Shown: positions 47,784 through 59,270 of the stretch, piece after piece
Position numbering within the stretch: the stretch's first letter is position 1
How the letters are laid out: each line of letters opens with the position of its first letter
Notes under the pieces: model-generated
What the model saw: only the letters and a program-made list of their open reading frames with translations
The model's database searches: none
What the model was told of the DNA's origin: nothing
Program-made: the position numbers and the translations under genes
NCBI GenBank assembly: GCA_029559035.1
Contig: JAKQCT010000001.1
Coordinates: 62,001 to 126,000, forward strand
Direction of reading: 5' to 3'
DNA length: 64,000 nucleotides
From: Acidobacteriota bacterium
GTDB taxonomy: Bacteria > Acidobacteriota > UBA4820

Positions 47784-48342
47784 AGACAAAGGCGCAGGTC
47801 GGATGCGCTGCATCCTTTATGAGCTTCAAGCCAGCCTCTAATAAATGCAAGCATTTTCCGAGGCTGTCTTTCGCTCCCTGCCGATGTTCCATCGGCTCTC
47901 CTGCGCTTAAATAATAGCTACCCACCTCACACACCCAACGATACGCCGACGGCGACGGACCATATGCGGTGTCAGCCTTCGGGATTTTCAAATCCTAGAT
48001 TTCTATATTATTCCGCTCGGTACGGAGCCCTCGCTAACTTGAAGCCAAGCAGTTGGCTTCAGATGCCTCGGCTTGTCCCTTTCGCTTTCCTTGCCTCTGG
48101 TCCATCGGCGTCGGGACGCGGCAAGCTCCGCTTGCCTTCAGCAGATTTCAAAAATCCTGCAAAAACAATCGTAAGAAATTCTCCTCCCTATGAAATATTA
48201 GCCTTAATCATATGCTTTCCACCGCGGGTATGGGGCATCCTGCATAGCTTTGCCAGAAGAGTTATAATCAATATGGGAAGAAAATGGGAGACCGTGGATT
48301 ATTTCTGGACTAGAAGGCCCTGATGATCAGAAAGAGCGGTGA

Positions 48343-48750
48343 GTGCAGGTGATAAGAAATGAATGTTGTGTCGCAGAAAAAAATAATTTTAAAGATTGGT
48401 CGCAACTGCTTGCAACATTGAACGGCCAATTAGCTTCTTTTCGCAAGCAGCTCTTAATTGATCCCAGATATATTAGAGTTGAATATGATCTTGAATTCAA
48501 GAAATACAACAACACGTTGATTATCTCGATCTTTGTCGATGCTTGCTGCAATGACGATAATTCAATTGTTTGGTGGATGGATATTATGCCGGAGGGATCA
48601 GGTTGGAGGATGGAACGCCGAATAACCAGGAACGGACGAGATATTGTTTTGGAATTCGCTGATATTTTGATAAATGACGATTTTGAATTGATGAATCACT
48701 GGGAACTATTATTGAAAGAATTATTGAAGGATGTTCATACAATAAAGTAG
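48343..48750 (+). CDS. Hypothetical protein (135 aa), AT-rich orphan
   Basis: Coherent ORF with acidic/aromatic composition; no recognised domain. Confidence 0.45.
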   Translation: MQVIRNECCVAEKNNFKDWSQLLATLNGQLASFRKQLLIDPRYIRVEYDLEFKKYNNTLIISIFVDACCNDDNSIVWWMDIMPEGSGWRMERRITRNGRDIVLEFADILINDDFELMNHWELLLKELLKDVHTIK

Positions 48751-49099
48751 CCATAATCTAGTAGGAATTCCAGAATCCCTTCCAGATCCCTCTTGGTTCG
48801 TGAATATTCAGGATATGGTGGATGGTTTCGTCGGCGACGCTTTGAAGTTTCTCTCGCCATGACCGGCTTCTTCTTTCCCTCCCCCTCCTTAAGAAAAAAA
48901 GGCGGCCGGTTGGCCGCCGCCGGCAATTTCCCGACGTCGATTGCCTTATAAAAAATATTGCGCCATGCGTCGAATTTACTTCGCGCTAAGGCGCATTCCT
49001 ATCCGGGGGTGAATCAGCGTGGCGAGCATCAGCGAGCCCGCGTCTAAGGAGGGAGCGGAGCGCCCCCTTCTTCGGAAAGCGCTGAAGCCTTCAGCGCGA

Positions 49100-49786
49100 T
49101 CACTCCGCCGGGTTCTTCAGGCTGACCTTCTCCCTCTTCACCTTGGTGCCCTTGGGCAGGTCGATGTCGAAGACCTTCTGGTCGAACTTGGCGTTGATGT
49201 CCCAGTTGGAGAACTCGAACTTGACCTTGTCGCCTTCGGGCTCGGCGATCTCCATCGCCCTTATGGTGTTGTCCTTTTCGTTGACCCAGAATTCGAGGGA
49301 AGCGAGGCGCTTCGCCATCGATTTCTTCTGCGGAGTGAAGCTGAGGTGGACGATGTCGCCCTCCTTGTCGACGAACTTCACGTCGAACTTCTTCTCAAGC
49401 TCAGCGAAGGGGGTCGAGACGCCCATGTACTTCATGATCTTGTTCTGGTAGCGGGAGATGTCCTGGACGTTCGCCTCCTTCTTCTTGGGGTTGTAGACCA
49501 TCAGCTCGCCGTCTTTGATGAGGTAGTAGAGTTTTTCCGGAGCCTGGTAGAGATAAAGGGCGGTCGAGGGCTTCTTGATGTAGATCTCGCCCTTGAGCAC
49601 CTCGGGCTTTTTCAGCATCTCGAAGTCGTTTACCTGGACGAAAGAGACCTTGAGCGTCTCGATCTTCTCCTGGAACTTCTGCATGCTGTCGAGAAGCTTC
49701 TTGATGTCGCATTCCTCGTCCTTTCCCTTTCCCATGATGAGAAGGGGGAGAAGAAGGATGAAGACGATACAGGCCCGCTTAACCAT
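49100..49786 (-). CDS. LolA-like outer-membrane lipoprotein carrier
   Basis: Signal peptide; [57 protein letters not shown]. Confidence 0.75.
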   Translation of the reverse strand: MVKRACIVFILLLPLLIMGKGKDEECDIKKLLDSMQKFQEKIETLKVSFVQVNDFEMLKKPEVLKGEIYIKKPSTALYLYQAPEKLYYLIKDGELMVYNPKKKEANVQDISRYQNKIMKYMGVSTPFAELEKKFDVKFVDKEGDIVHLSFTPQKKSMAKRLASLEFWVNEKDNTIRAMEIAEPEGDKVKFEFSNWDINAKFDQKVFDIDLPKGTKVKREKVSLKNPAE

Positions 49787-51323
49787 GTCTGAAGTGCCTC
49801 CTCCCGGAGAATACCATAGCAACGCCCAGCTTGTCAGCAGTCTCTATGACCTCGTTGTCCCTGATGCTCCCTCCCGGCTGGATGACGGCGGTGATGCCGG
49901 CGGCCGCGAGTTCCTCGACTCCGTCGGGGAACGGGAAGAAGGCGTCCGAGGCTGCGACGCATCCTTTGGTGTCCTTGTAAGCCTTCATCTTGGTGGCGAT
50001 CTTGACGGAATCGACGCGGCTCATCTGGCCCGCGCCCACTCCGACCGTGCCGGTTGAGTCAACCAGGACTATGGCGTTCGACTTGACGTGCTTGCAGATG
50101 ATCCATCCGAGCTCCATCGCGCTCATTTCCGCGCCCGTGGGAGCCCTCTTCGTGACGACCTTCCTCTCGGTGTCCCCCGCGAAAAGGTCGTTCTCCTGGA
50201 CAAGCATCCCTCCCGCCACTCTCTTGTAGTTGTAGCCGTCGAAGGGTTTCGTTTCGGTTATCGAGATGACCCTGAGGTTCTTCTTCTTCGAAAGGATGTC
50301 GAGCGCTTCCTTTTCGAAGCGGGGCCCGACGACGACCTCGAGGAACATGTCCTTCAGCGCTTCGACCGCGGCCGCGTCGACGGGGACGTTGAACGCGACG
50401 ATCCCGCCGAAGGCCGACAGCGGATCGGTCTCCTTCGCCCTCAGGAATGCCTTTTCGGCCGTCTCCCCCAGTCCCACGCCGCAGGGATTGGTGTGCTTGA
50501 TGATGGCGCATGCGGTCTTCGGAAGGTCGCAGACGAGCGCCCACGCGGCGTCGAGGTCGAGGATGTTGTTGTATGAAAGCTCCTTGCCCTGGTGCTGGAT
50601 CAGCCTGCCGAGGTAGCTTTCCTGATCGCGGTAGAAGGCCGCCTTCTGATGGGGGTTCTCCCCGTAACGAAGGTCCTCAACCTTGTTGAAGACGAGCGGA
50701 AGGACCGGCGGAAAATCCGATCCCTCTTTCGACACGACGGAGGAGAGCTTGCCCGCGATCGCGCAGTCGTACCTCGCCGTGAACTCGAACGCCTTGGCGG
50801 CGAGCCTCAGCCTTGTCTCCGCGGTCACGCCTCCCTGCTCTTTGATCTCGCCAATGATGACATCGTAATCCTTCGGGTCGGTGACGACGACCACCCAGTC
50901 GTTGTTCTTCGCGGCGGCCCTCACCATGGACGGCCCTCCGATGTCTATCTTCTCTATAAGCTCCGGCAGAGTCGTCGATTTGACCTTTGCCGCTTCCTCG
51001 AAGGGGTAGAAATTGACGACGATGAGGTCTATCGGCGCTCCGCCGATCTCCTCCAGCGAGTCGAGGTGTTCCCTTGTCCGCTTGGCGAGGATGCCTCCCA
51101 GGACCTTGGGATGGAGCGTCTTGAGCCTTCCCTCCATCACTTCCTTCATGCCCGTGAACTGGCTGACATCCTTTACGGGGATGTCTTCCTGTCTGAGGGC
51201 CTTCGCGGTCCCGCCGGTCGACAGTATCTCGACGCCCTTGTCCGCGAGGAATTTCGAGAACTTGATGAGTCCGTCTTTCTGGGAAACCGAAATCAGCGCC
51301 CTGTGGATCTCGAGTGGTTTCAT
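49779..51323 (-). CDS. purH: Bifunctional AICAR formyltransferase/IMP cyclohydrolase
   Basis: [66 protein letters not shown]. Confidence 0.95.
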   Translation of the reverse strand: MKPLEIHRALISVSQKDGLIKFSKFLADKGVEILSTGGTAKALRQEDIPVKDVSQFTGMKEVMEGRLKTLHPKVLGGILAKRTREHLDSLEEIGGAPIDLIVVNFYPFEEAAKVKSTTLPELIEKIDIGGPSMVRAAAKNNDWVVVVTDPKDYDVIIGEIKEQGGVTAETRLRLAAKAFEFTARYDCAIAGKLSSVVSKEGSDFPPVLPLVFNKVEDLRYGENPHQKAAFYRDQESYLGRLIQHQGKELSYNNILDLDAAWALVCDLPKTACAIIKHTNPCGVGLGETAEKAFLRAKETDPLSAFGGIVAFNVPVDAAAVEALKDMFLEVVVGPRFEKEALDILSKKKNLRVISITETKPFDGYNYKRVAGGMLVQENDLFAGDTERKVVTKRAPTGAEMSAMELGWIICKHVKSNAIVLVDSTGTVGVGAGQMSRVDSVKIATKMKAYKDTKGCVAASDAFFPFPDGVEELAAAGITAVIQPGGSIRDNEVIETADKLGVAMVFSGRRHFRHG

Positions 51324-52057
51324 TTTTCTTTGCCTTTCTCTTTGCCTTTGTCCTTATCCTTTAGGAACGGCGTGCCGGAAACATCGCCGTCCATTGACTT
51401 CCAGACATGGAGCCACACCTTGGCCGCGTCCGAGACCGATTTCGACAGGACTATCTGTGAAACGCCGAACGCGTTGGACCTGTCGTCGAAGGTCTTGGAT
51501 GATACCCTTTCTCCCGATGGAAAATAGCAGAAGAGGACCGACTCGACATAACGCGGAAAAGCTGCTTTCCTCTTTTCGAAATAACCGCTGACGGGAATCT
51601 CGAACGCGGGGGAGGCGTATCCCTCGAAAGTGAGGATGTGCTTCGCGACCTTTCTCTCCATGTACTCCTTGTAGTCGGAGGATATCTCCTTCACCCTCGA
51701 GTCCTCATTGTTCCTGAAAGGATCGTCGAGAAGGAAGACGAGGGCCGCCACCTTTCCGAAATGGAAGGCGATCTGCTCGAAGGAGCTTTGCTTCGATGCG
51801 AGCTTTGGCAATAGAGCCATCTCCTCCTCGAGCGCGAGGCAGAGATCCACGTCCTGTTTTCCCGATTGGGTGTCCAGGGTTTCCCTGACGCCCGAAAGAG
51901 TGTCCTTCCTGAAGGCCGTCAACAGCCCCTTGAGCGAGGGCGGAGCCAGCCACACCGCGCTGTCCACCATCTTCTCGGTGGTCTTCTCTCCGTAAGCGAA
52001 AGCGCCCGTCGAGAGAAGCACGATGGACAAGACAAGAAACGCCCTCAGGATCTTCAA
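51320..52057 (-). CDS. Secreted hypothetical protein
   Basis: Signal-like [23 protein letters not shown]; probable TTG start; overlaps icd stop by 4 nt. Confidence 0.5.
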   Translation of the reverse strand: MKILRAFLVLSIVLLSTGAFAYGEKTTEKMVDSAVWLAPPSLKGLLTAFRKDTLSGVRETLDTQSGKQDVDLCLALEEEMALLPKLASKQSSFEQIAFHFGKVAALVFLLDDPFRNNEDSRVKEISSDYKEYMERKVAKHILTFEGYASPAFEIPVSGYFEKRKAAFPRYVESVLFCYFPSGERVSSKTFDDRSNAFGVSQIVLSKSVSDAAKVWLHVWKSMDGDVSGTPFLKDKDKGKEKGKEK

Positions 52058-53499
52058 TTTTTCATCGCGGTAACCACCGCGTCGCCGAATTCCGAACACT
52101 TTACCTCCTTGACGTTTGCGATACCTTCCGAGATCATCGGCCTCGCGAAATCGTATGTGACGGTTCTCGAGCCGATGGCTCTTTCTATTCCCCTGATGAC
52201 GAGTTCCGCCGCCTCCTCCCAGCCGACGTGGCGGAGCATCATCTCGCCGGAAAGGATCAGCGCCGTCGGGTTGACGATGTCCAGTCCGGCATACTTGGGC
52301 GCCGTGCCGTGGGTCGCTTCGAAGATCGCGTGACCCGTCTCGTAATTGATGTTGGCTCCGGGGGCTATCCCCGTGCCTCCTACCTGCGCCGCGAGCGCGT
52401 CGGCGAGGTAGTCTCCGTTCAGGTTCATCGCGGCGATCACGTCGAATTTCTCCGGCCTGGTGAGGACCTGCTCCATCATGACGTCAACGATGGCGTCCTT
52501 TACGAGGAGTTTTTCGGCCCATTTCCCGCCGCCGTGCGTGGGCATGAGGTCGAGCGCCCTCCTGACTTCGCGGAGCACCTCTTCCTTCCTCTCCGGATCG
52601 AACATTCCGATCCCGGGTTCCAGCATCTTCGCGTTCTCCTCGACCGTGAGCAAAGAGTTTTGGTCCTTGTTCCTGAGGACCCTCAGCTCCCTCTTTGTAA
52701 CCACGTCCTGCCTGAATTCGTTTACGGCGACCTCGTAGCCCCACTCCTTGAAGGCGCCCTCGGTGAATTTCATGATGTTACCCTTGTGGGCGATGTCGAG
52801 ACATCTCCTGCCGTTCTTTAAGGCGTGGCGTATCGCCGCGCGGCAGAGCCTTTTCGAACCCTGTTCCGAAACCGGTTTGACGCCGATACCGGTAGTTTCA
52901 GGGTGCATTATCGCTCCCTCGCCCATTTCAACAGCGATGAAGTCCATGAACCTCTTCGCCGCGGGGCTGCCCGATTTCCATTCGATCCCGGTATAGGTGT
53001 CTTCGGTATTCTCCCTGAAGAGGGCGATGTCGACCTTCTCCGGGTGCTTTACCGGGCTGGGCGCGCCTTCGAAATACCTGACCGGCCTGAGGCAGACGTA
53101 AAGGTCCAGCAGACGGCGGAGTGTAACGTTCAGCGACCTTATCCCGCCGCCGACAGGTGTGGTAAGCGGTCCCTTCATGCCGATCAGGTGTGAGGAGAAG
53201 GCGCTGACGGTCTCATCCGGAAGCCATTCCCCCTGTTCCAGGAAAGCCTTTTCGCCCGCAAGAACCTCCATCCATCGGATACTTCTGCGTTTCCCGTACG
53301 CTCTTTCGACGGCGGCATCAAGCACCCTGCAGGTCGCCCTCCATATGTCGGGGCCAGTCCCGTCCCCCTCGATGAACGGTATCTCGGGGTGATCGGGGAC
53401 AACGAGCTTCCCGTTTTCCATTTTTATCAGGGAACCCTCCGCGCGGGGCTCCGTCGTCGCGGGCAGGACCAAGAAGGTCTCCTTTCCTGAACGAGACAT
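52054..53499 (-). CDS. icd: NADP-dependent isocitrate dehydrogenase
   Basis: [40 protein letters not shown]. Confidence 0.93.
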   Translation of the reverse strand: MSRSGKETFLVLPATTEPRAEGSLIKMENGKLVVPDHPEIPFIEGDGTGPDIWRATCRVLDAAVERAYGKRRSIRWMEVLAGEKAFLEQGEWLPDETVSAFSSHLIGMKGPLTTPVGGGIRSLNVTLRRLLDLYVCLRPVRYFEGAPSPVKHPEKVDIALFRENTEDTYTGIEWKSGSPAAKRFMDFIAVEMGEGAIMHPETTGIGVKPVSEQGSKRLCRAAIRHALKNGRRCLDIAHKGNIMKFTEGAFKEWGYEVAVNEFRQDVVTKRELRVLRNKDQNSLLTVEENAKMLEPGIGMFDPERKEEVLREVRRALDLMPTHGGGKWAEKLLVKDAIVDVMMEQVLTRPEKFDVIAAMNLNGDYLADALAAQVGGTGIAPGANINYETGHAIFEATHGTAPKYAGLDIVNPTALILSGEMMLRHVGWEEAAELVIRGIERAIGSRTVTYDFARPMISEGIANVKEVKCSEFGDAVVTAMKN

Positions 53500-53599
53500 T
53501 ATAAGCTTTTTTAAGAAGATGGGTCAATGAAAAACCGCGCCTCGAGGGACGCGCAAGTTCTTGAAAAACAAACGGTATAGCTTCAGCTCAGACTGCCGG

Positions 53600-54442
53600 T
53601 CAGCGACCGTTCTCCATTGTCTCCCACGCGCATTGGAGCGCCTGGCGGTTCTCAGCCACGTCGTGGACCCTGAAGATCCTCGCTCCGCCTTGAAGGGCGC
53701 ATACATTCAGGGCTATCGTGCCGGGAAGACGGTGTTCCGGGTCCGCGCCCGTGACGCCCCCGATCACGCTTTTTCTCGAAACTCCCACCATTACGGGGAA
53801 TCCCAGACCGGCGATGGAAGGTAATCCGGCGATGAGGGCCAGGTTGTCCTCCTTCCTCTTGCCGAAGCCGATCCCAGGATCGACAATGATCCTCTCTTTC
53901 TCCACGCCGGCCAGCATCGCCGCGTCCGAGAAAGACGAAAGCTCGGCCCGGATCTCCGCGGTGGCGTCCGCGTAGGAAGGTGAATCCTGCATGGTCTTCG
54001 GAGTGCCTTTCATGTGCATGAGAACGAGGTCGGCGTTCTTGTCCCTGGCCACCTTGAAGATGCGAGGATCCGTGCGGCCTGAGGATATGTCGTTGATCAT
54101 CACGGCTCCCAGGTCGGCCGCCATTGCGGCGATCTCCGATTTCTGAGTGTCGATCGAGATCGCCAGGTCGAACTTGTCCCTCGAAAGAGCCGTGAGGACG
54201 GGATAGAGGCGGCTCCATTCCTCTTCGGATGATAGGGGAAGGCTCCCCGGGCGCGTCGATTCCGCGCCTATGTCGATGATATCGGCTCCTTCCTCCTTCA
54301 TCCTGTAAACATGTCTTACAGCGGCTTCAGCCGAGCGGTGGCGGCCGCCGTCGTAGAATGAATCCGGGGTGAGGTTCAGTATCCCCATGACGAGGAAGTG
54401 TCTGGTTTTGAGGAGTTCAGTTGCTCTCGGCCGCATTTTCAC
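53600..54442 (-). CDS. folP: Dihydropteroate synthase
   Basis: MGILNLTPDSFYDGGRH; DIIDIGAESTRPGS; VDPGIGFGKRKEDN. Confidence 0.95.
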   Translation of the reverse strand: MKMRPRATELLKTRHFLVMGILNLTPDSFYDGGRHRSAEAAVRHVYRMKEEGADIIDIGAESTRPGSLPLSSEEEWSRLYPVLTALSRDKFDLAISIDTQKSEIAAMAADLGAVMINDISSGRTDPRIFKVARDKNADLVLMHMKGTPKTMQDSPSYADATAEIRAELSSFSDAAMLAGVEKERIIVDPGIGFGKRKEDNLALIAGLPSIAGLGFPVMVGVSRKSVIGGVTGADPEHRLPGTIALNVCALQGGARIFRVHDVAENRQALQCAWETMENGR

Positions 54443-56276
54443 GCGAGTCGTGGAACGAAGACATGCCCGGAAGCTTCCTGCCGGTGATCTCTTCGAGCTC
54501 GTCCTTGTCGAGGACTTCCTTTTCGAGGAGGGCGGCGACCAGCTTGCCCATGGTCTCCGAATTCTCCGTAAGGATCTTCTCCGCCTTTTCGTGGGCGACG
54601 GAGATCATCTTCTTGATCTCCGCGTCGATCTCCTCGGCGGTCCTTTCAGAGTAAACGCCCTTCGAGCTTCCCTCCCACAGGTTCAGGAACGGGGTCTTGT
54701 CGCCCTTGAGGCTTAAAAGGCCGATCTTCTCGCTCATGCCCCACTGGGTGACCATGTTTCTGGCTATCTCGGTGGCCCTCTCGAGGTCGTTCCCCGCGCC
54801 GGTGGTGATGTTCTTAAGGAATATCTCCTCCGCCGTGCGCCCGCCCAGCAGAACGGCCAACTCCGCGTCGAGATAGGCCTTGCTGTAATTGTAGCGGTCG
54901 TCGATGGGAAGCTGCTGAGTCACGCCCAGCGCCATCCCGCGCGGGACGATGGAGACCTTGTGGACGGGGTCGGCTTCCGGTATGTTCAGGGCCACTATGG
55001 CGTGCCCCGCCTCGTGGTAGGCGACCACCTTCTTGTCGTCCTCCGAAAGGATCATCGACCGGCGTTCCATTCCGAGAAGGACCTTGTCCTTGGCGTAATC
55101 GAAATCCACCATCTCCACGGATTGCTTGTCCTTGCGTGCAGCCCTGAGCGCGGCCTCGTTCGCGAGGTTGGCGAGGTCCGCGCCTGAGAAACCAGGCGTA
55201 CCTCTCGCGATTATTGATACATCCACGTTGTCGGATATCTTGATGTTCCTGAGATGCACCTTGAGGATCGCTTCGCGTCCTCTCAGGTCGGGCCTCGGGA
55301 TCACGATCCTCCTGTCGAAGCGGCCCGGCCTCAAGAGCGCCGGGTCCAGCACGTCGGGACGGTTGGTCGCGGCCATCATTATCACGCCCTGGTTCGATTC
55401 GAAGCCGTCCATCTCGACCAGCAATTGGTTGAGCGTCTGCTCCCTTTCCTCGTGTCCGCCTCCGCTCACGCCCGCGCCCCTGTGCCTGCCTACCGCGTCT
55501 ATCTCGTCGACGAAGACGATGCAAGGGGAGTTCTTCTTCGCCTGGTCGAACATGTCTCTTACCCTGCTCGCGCCCACGCCGACGAAGAGCTCGACGAACT
55601 CGGAGCCGGAGATCGAGAAGAAGGGGACGTTGGCCTCGCCGGCGATAGCCTTGGCGAGGAGCGTCTTGCCTGTTCCGGGAGGCCCCATGAGAAGCACCCC
55701 CTTGGGGATCTTGCCGCCCAGGGCTTCGAACCTCTTAGGGTCCTTGAGGAAATCGATGATCTCCTGGACCTCCTCCTCCACCTCGTCCATTCCCGCGACG
55801 TCGTCGAAAGTGACCCTGTTCTTGCTGGAAGTTATCATCCTCGCCTTCGACTTGCCGAAGGACATCGCCTTGTTCCCGCCGGACTGCATCTGCCTGATGA
55901 AGACGAACCAGAAAACGACCATCAGGATGACAGGCAGAAGGTAGAGGAAATAGACGAGGTACTGGCCCGAAGAACTTTCGGAAGCGTCCACCGCGACACC
56001 CTTCTGCACCAGCGTCGGTGTGAAGTTCTGAAGGTCGGGGGGAAGGGTCACCGAGTAGCGGGTCGCGCCTTCCTTGCCTGGCTTGGCGAGCTCTCCGCTG
56101 ATGGCCGTACCTTTTATGGTTGCGCTCTTTATCTCCCCGGCGTCCACCATCTTGGAGAACTCGGTGAATGAAAGCGCGGTTTCCTTCTCGAACGCCTTCT
56201 TGAAGAGGCCGAAGGAGATGAAAAAAATGACGAAAACAAGGAGTATAAGTGCCACAGATCTGAATTGCTGGTTCAA
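54417..56276 (-). CDS. ftsH: ATP-dependent zinc metalloprotease FtsH
   Basis: [26 protein letters not shown] of AAA; HEAGH zinc site. Confidence 0.97.
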   Translation of the reverse strand: MNQQFRSVALILLVFVIFFISFGLFKKAFEKETALSFTEFSKMVDAGEIKSATIKGTAISGELAKPGKEGATRYSVTLPPDLQNFTPTLVQKGVAVDASESSSGQYLVYFLYLLPVILMVVFWFVFIRQMQSGGNKAMSFGKSKARMITSSKNRVTFDDVAGMDEVEEEVQEIIDFLKDPKRFEALGGKIPKGVLLMGPPGTGKTLLAKAIAGEANVPFFSISGSEFVELFVGVGASRVRDMFDQAKKNSPCIVFVDEIDAVGRHRGAGVSGGGHEEREQTLNQLLVEMDGFESNQGVIMMAATNRPDVLDPALLRPGRFDRRIVIPRPDLRGREAILKVHLRNIKISDNVDVSIIARGTPGFSGADLANLANEAALRAARKDKQSVEMVDFDYAKDKVLLGMERRSMILSEDDKKVVAYHEAGHAIVALNIPEADPVHKVSIVPRGMALGVTQQLPIDDRYNYSKAYLDAELAVLLGGRTAEEIFLKNITTGAGNDLERATEIARNMVTQWGMSEKIGLLSLKGDKTPFLNLWEGSSKGVYSERTAEEIDAEIKKMISVAHEKAEKILTENSETMGKLVAALLEKEVLDKDELEEITGRKLPGMSSFHDSRENAAESN

Positions 56277-56451
56277 AACGCCTCCGTTTCAGCCAAAAAA
56301 TGGGTGAACATTTTTCGGAATTGTAAATTGTAATTTATAAAACGGAAATTGTAAATTTCAGGACACGCCCCCCCGGCACTCACGAGAAGATCCGGACGGC
56401 GCTCCGGGCATCGTTCCGCCGGCGGGGTCGCCTGCAAAGGGTTCCCGCCTT

Positions 56452-56967
56452 CTAGGGCTCGACCCAGGTGAGGTAGGGAAGGTTCCTGTATTTCTCGTTG
56501 TAGTCGAGGCCGTAACCCACGATGAACTGATTGGGGACCGCGAACCCCCTGTAATGGATTGGGACCTCGATCTTCCTCGCCTCCGGTTTGTCCAGGAACG
56601 CCGCCACCCTTATAGACCTTGTGCCCTTCTCGACCTCGAGGTGTTTGATCAAATAATCGAGCGTTATTCCTGTGTCGACTATGTCCTCGACTATCATGAC
56701 ATCCTTGCCCTTGAGGTTCATGGCGGTGGTGAAGACTATCGAGGCGTTCTTCCCGTCGACCATGCTCTTCATCTCAATCAGGGAGATCTCGATGTCGCCG
56801 CCGATCTTTCGCATCAGGTCCGCCAGGAAGGGCAGGCATCCCTTGAGGACCCCGCAGAGCACCAGGGGCCTGCCTTCGTAGTCCTTCTCGATCTGTTTCG
56901 CGATCTCGTTGACCCGCGCCTGGATCTGTTTCTCGGTGAAAAGAATTCCGCTGGCCGGTTTCATCAT
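56452..56967 (-). CDS. hpt: Hypoxanthine phosphoribosyltransferase
   Basis: VMIVEDIVDTGITLDYL PRPP loop; FIVGYGLDYNEKYRNLPYL. Confidence 0.93.
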   Translation of the reverse strand: MMKPASGILFTEKQIQARVNEIAKQIEKDYEGRPLVLCGVLKGCLPFLADLMRKIGGDIEISLIEMKSMVDGKNASIVFTTAMNLKGKDVMIVEDIVDTGITLDYLIKHLEVEKGTRSIRVAAFLDKPEARKIEVPIHYRGFAVPNQFIVGYGLDYNEKYRNLPYLTWVEP

Positions 56968-57915
56968 CTGAGCGCCTCTCTCTTCCTTCTCTTCAAACGG
57001 ACACCTTTTTCTTCCCTTTCGGCCATCAGTCCGCCCGGGAGCGGGACCCACGCCCCTTTCGGAGCCCGGACAAGAGCCGTGACGGCTTCATAATGCCTTC
57101 GTCCGAACCCTCTCAGCCCGCCGTTCATCGCCCTCAGGCCCAGCCTGAAAGCCGCCAGGGCTTCAGACGATCCGAGCGGAGCGAGGGAGCTCAAAGAATA
57201 ATATAGTGAATTACCATCCGCTTTTGCAATGGCGGGATGGTCGTCCGCCTCCGAACCGGCTATCAGGGAAAGGCTGAGAAGCCCGCCGACGATGCCCGGA
57301 AGGGCTTTCTCGAGTACGGGCATGGCTTCGTTCCTCAGGCGGTTCCTGAGGAATTTCGGGTCCTTGTTTGAGGAGTCCTCCACGTAGGGGATCCCGCATT
57401 CGGCGGCCGCCGCCCTCAGGTCGGATGCCCGGATATCCAGGCAAGGCCTGATGACCCTCGAGGATACCTTCAATATCCCCCTGAGTCCTTCGATCCCCGT
57501 CCCCCGGGCTATCCTCATGAGTAGTGTCTCGGCCTGGTCGTCCATCGAGTGGGCTGTCGCGACGAAGTCCCACTTCCCCCTCTTCCTGGCCCTTTCCAGG
57601 AGTCCGTACCTTTGCTCCCTGGCCCATTCCTCGAGGCTCTTTCCGCGCGGAGGGGCTTCATTCACATTCATTACATATAAAGGAAGGGAAAGCTTCTCCG
57701 CGATGGCGGAGCACGCGGCGACGTCCCTGTCGGATTCGGCTCCTCTCAGGTTATGATCTATGTGGCAGAGCCCTATCGCGATGTCGGGCCTGGGAAGCGC
57801 GGATAGAAAGAGCGCCAGCATTCCCGCCGAATCGCCTCCGCCCGAATACGCGAGCAGCACCTTGTCCCCGTTGCCGACGGGAAGTTCCTTGAGGCCTTTC
57901 CTGAATTTTTTGAGG
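56964..57915 (-). CDS. tilS: tRNA(Ile)-lysidine synthetase; start codon uncertain
   Basis: PP-loop VLLAYSGGGDS; CHIDHNLRGAESDRD; TAHSMDDQAETLLMRIARGTGIEGLRG. The ORF-track 5' extension runs through the tRNA gene and is not real; 5' end approximate. Confidence 0.88.
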
Positions 57916-57921
57916 ATAGGA

Positions 57922-57998
57922 TGGTGGCGGTGCAGGGAGTTGAACCCCGGACACAACGGATATGAGCCGTTTGCTCTAACCAACTGAGCTACACCGCC
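57922..57998 (-). tRNA. tRNA with CAT anticodon (elongator tRNA-Met likely; tRNA-Ile2 not excluded), CCA encoded
   Basis: Minus strand GGCGGTGTAGCTCAGTTGGTTAGAGCAAACGGCTCATATCCGTTGTGTCCGGGGTTCAACTCCCTGCACCGCCACCA folds as a full cloverleaf; anticodon loop CTCATAT. Confidence 0.95.
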
Positions 57999-58124
57999 TG
58001 ACCAAGCAAGAATGATAAAGATTTCTTCAAAAATTGTCAAATTCCGCCGCCCCCGGCACCGAAAGGACCTGTACTTGTTGACATTTACGGCCGTTATGGG
58101 GCAGAATAACCAATTGGAAGGCTG

Positions 58125-59270
58125 ATGAATATAAGGAAACTGTGCTTGATGTCCGTTGCATTGCTCTTCGCGGGAACCGCGGCATTCGCGGCGGCCGAGC
58201 CTGTTTCCCGGGACGAACTGATGACGCAGTTCGCCGATAAATGGAAATTTTATTTCGGGGATGCCCGGCAATCCGCCGCGGCCGCGCCTGATGATCAGAA
58301 CAGGTCCCAGGATGCCGTTTTCAGGGAGCTTCTGAACCAGTATTCCCTCTCCCTGGATCCGCAGGACCGTCCCGCCGCCGAGGCCGTGATGCGTTTCAAG
58401 CTGTTCGGCGACAGGAGGGTCTATTCCCAGGCTCTCAGGAACTGTCTTTCGTCGAGGGTCTTTTCTCCGGGGAGGAACGCCGAGATCCTTTATTATCTTT
58501 TTCTCGAAGAAGAGATCGGTGATCCCTCCCTGATGCCCATGGCTCTCCCCCCGGGAGAGAACGGCCAGAAGTTCTACGAGGCTTTCTCGATCCTCGGCGA
58601 GGATGAATCCAGGGTCAGGACGCGGCTCGCTGTTTTCATTTTCAGGAAGCTCATCGAGGAGAAGCTTTTCAAGAGCGTTAAGAACGATCTTCCGCTTGTT
58701 TGGCTCTCGACAAAGGGCCTGTCGCCCTCCGAAGCGGTCTTCGGAAGGATCGTCCTCGGCGAAGGGAACCCCTTCATCAAGGGAGAGTTCAACGAGGACG
58801 CGAAAGGCCTGAAGCTTATCTCGATCCTGACGGATTTTTCAGGAAGGATAATCAGGATGGGGATAGGGAACCCCGGCGACGGCGCCATGTTGATCCCGGC
58901 CGAGGCCGACATCCTCTATGTGATGCTTTTCAACCCCGGCAGGGAAACCTGCGGCGAAGGTTTTTCCGGGATCGTCTGGAAGGACTTTTCCGTGCCCGTT
59001 TCCGTCGAGGGCGTTTCCCTGAAAGGGCAGTTCCTGGAAGTGACCATCCAGGAGAGTTCCGCGATCCTCGGATACAAGATCGTCCCGTCCGACGAGGAGA
59101 CGAACGACGGCGGATTCGCCGCGTTCCCCTTCGCGAGGTCCTCGGGAGAAGGCGTCCATTCCTACCTCTTCAGCGTTCCACCCGGCGCGAAGCTTGCGGG
59201 CAGGCTGTCCCTCAAGGCCTGCACCTACAGCGGATTCACGCTCACGGTACCCCTGCCGACAATTAAATGA
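58125..59270 (+). CDS. Secreted hypothetical protein (381 aa)
   Basis: Signal peptide MNIRKLCLMSVALLFAGTAAFAAAEP; stop overlaps comM start. Confidence 0.6.
   Translation: MNIRKLCLMSVALLFAGTAAFAAAEPVSRDELMTQFADKWKFYFGDARQSAAAAPDDQNRSQDAVFRELLNQYSLSLDPQDRPAAEAVMRFKLFGDRRVYSQALRNCLSSRVFSPGRNAEILYYLFLEEEIGDPSLMPMALPPGENGQKFYEAFSILGEDESRVRTRLAVFIFRKLIEEKLFKSVKNDLPLVWLSTKGLSPSEAVFGRIVLGEGNPFIKGEFNEDAKGLKLISILTDFSGRIIRMGIGNPGDGAMLIPAEADILYVMLFNPGRETCGEGFSGIVWKDFSVPVSVEGVSLKGQFLEVTIQESSAILGYKIVPSDEETNDGGFAAFPFARSSGEGVHSYLFSVPPGAKLAGRLSLKACTYSGFTLTVPLPTIK

Noticed and set aside
47776-47991. 71-aa minus-strand ORF (MKIPKADTAYGPSPSAYRWVCEVGSYYLSAGEPMEHRQG...)
   Set aside because: Could be a gene remnant, but it overlaps the polA end and no family or start signal could be supported.
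57916-58271. 5' extension of the tilS ORF
   Set aside because: It reads through a complete tRNA gene; translated tRNA (GGVAQLVRANGSYPLCPGFNSL) is a known annotation artefact.
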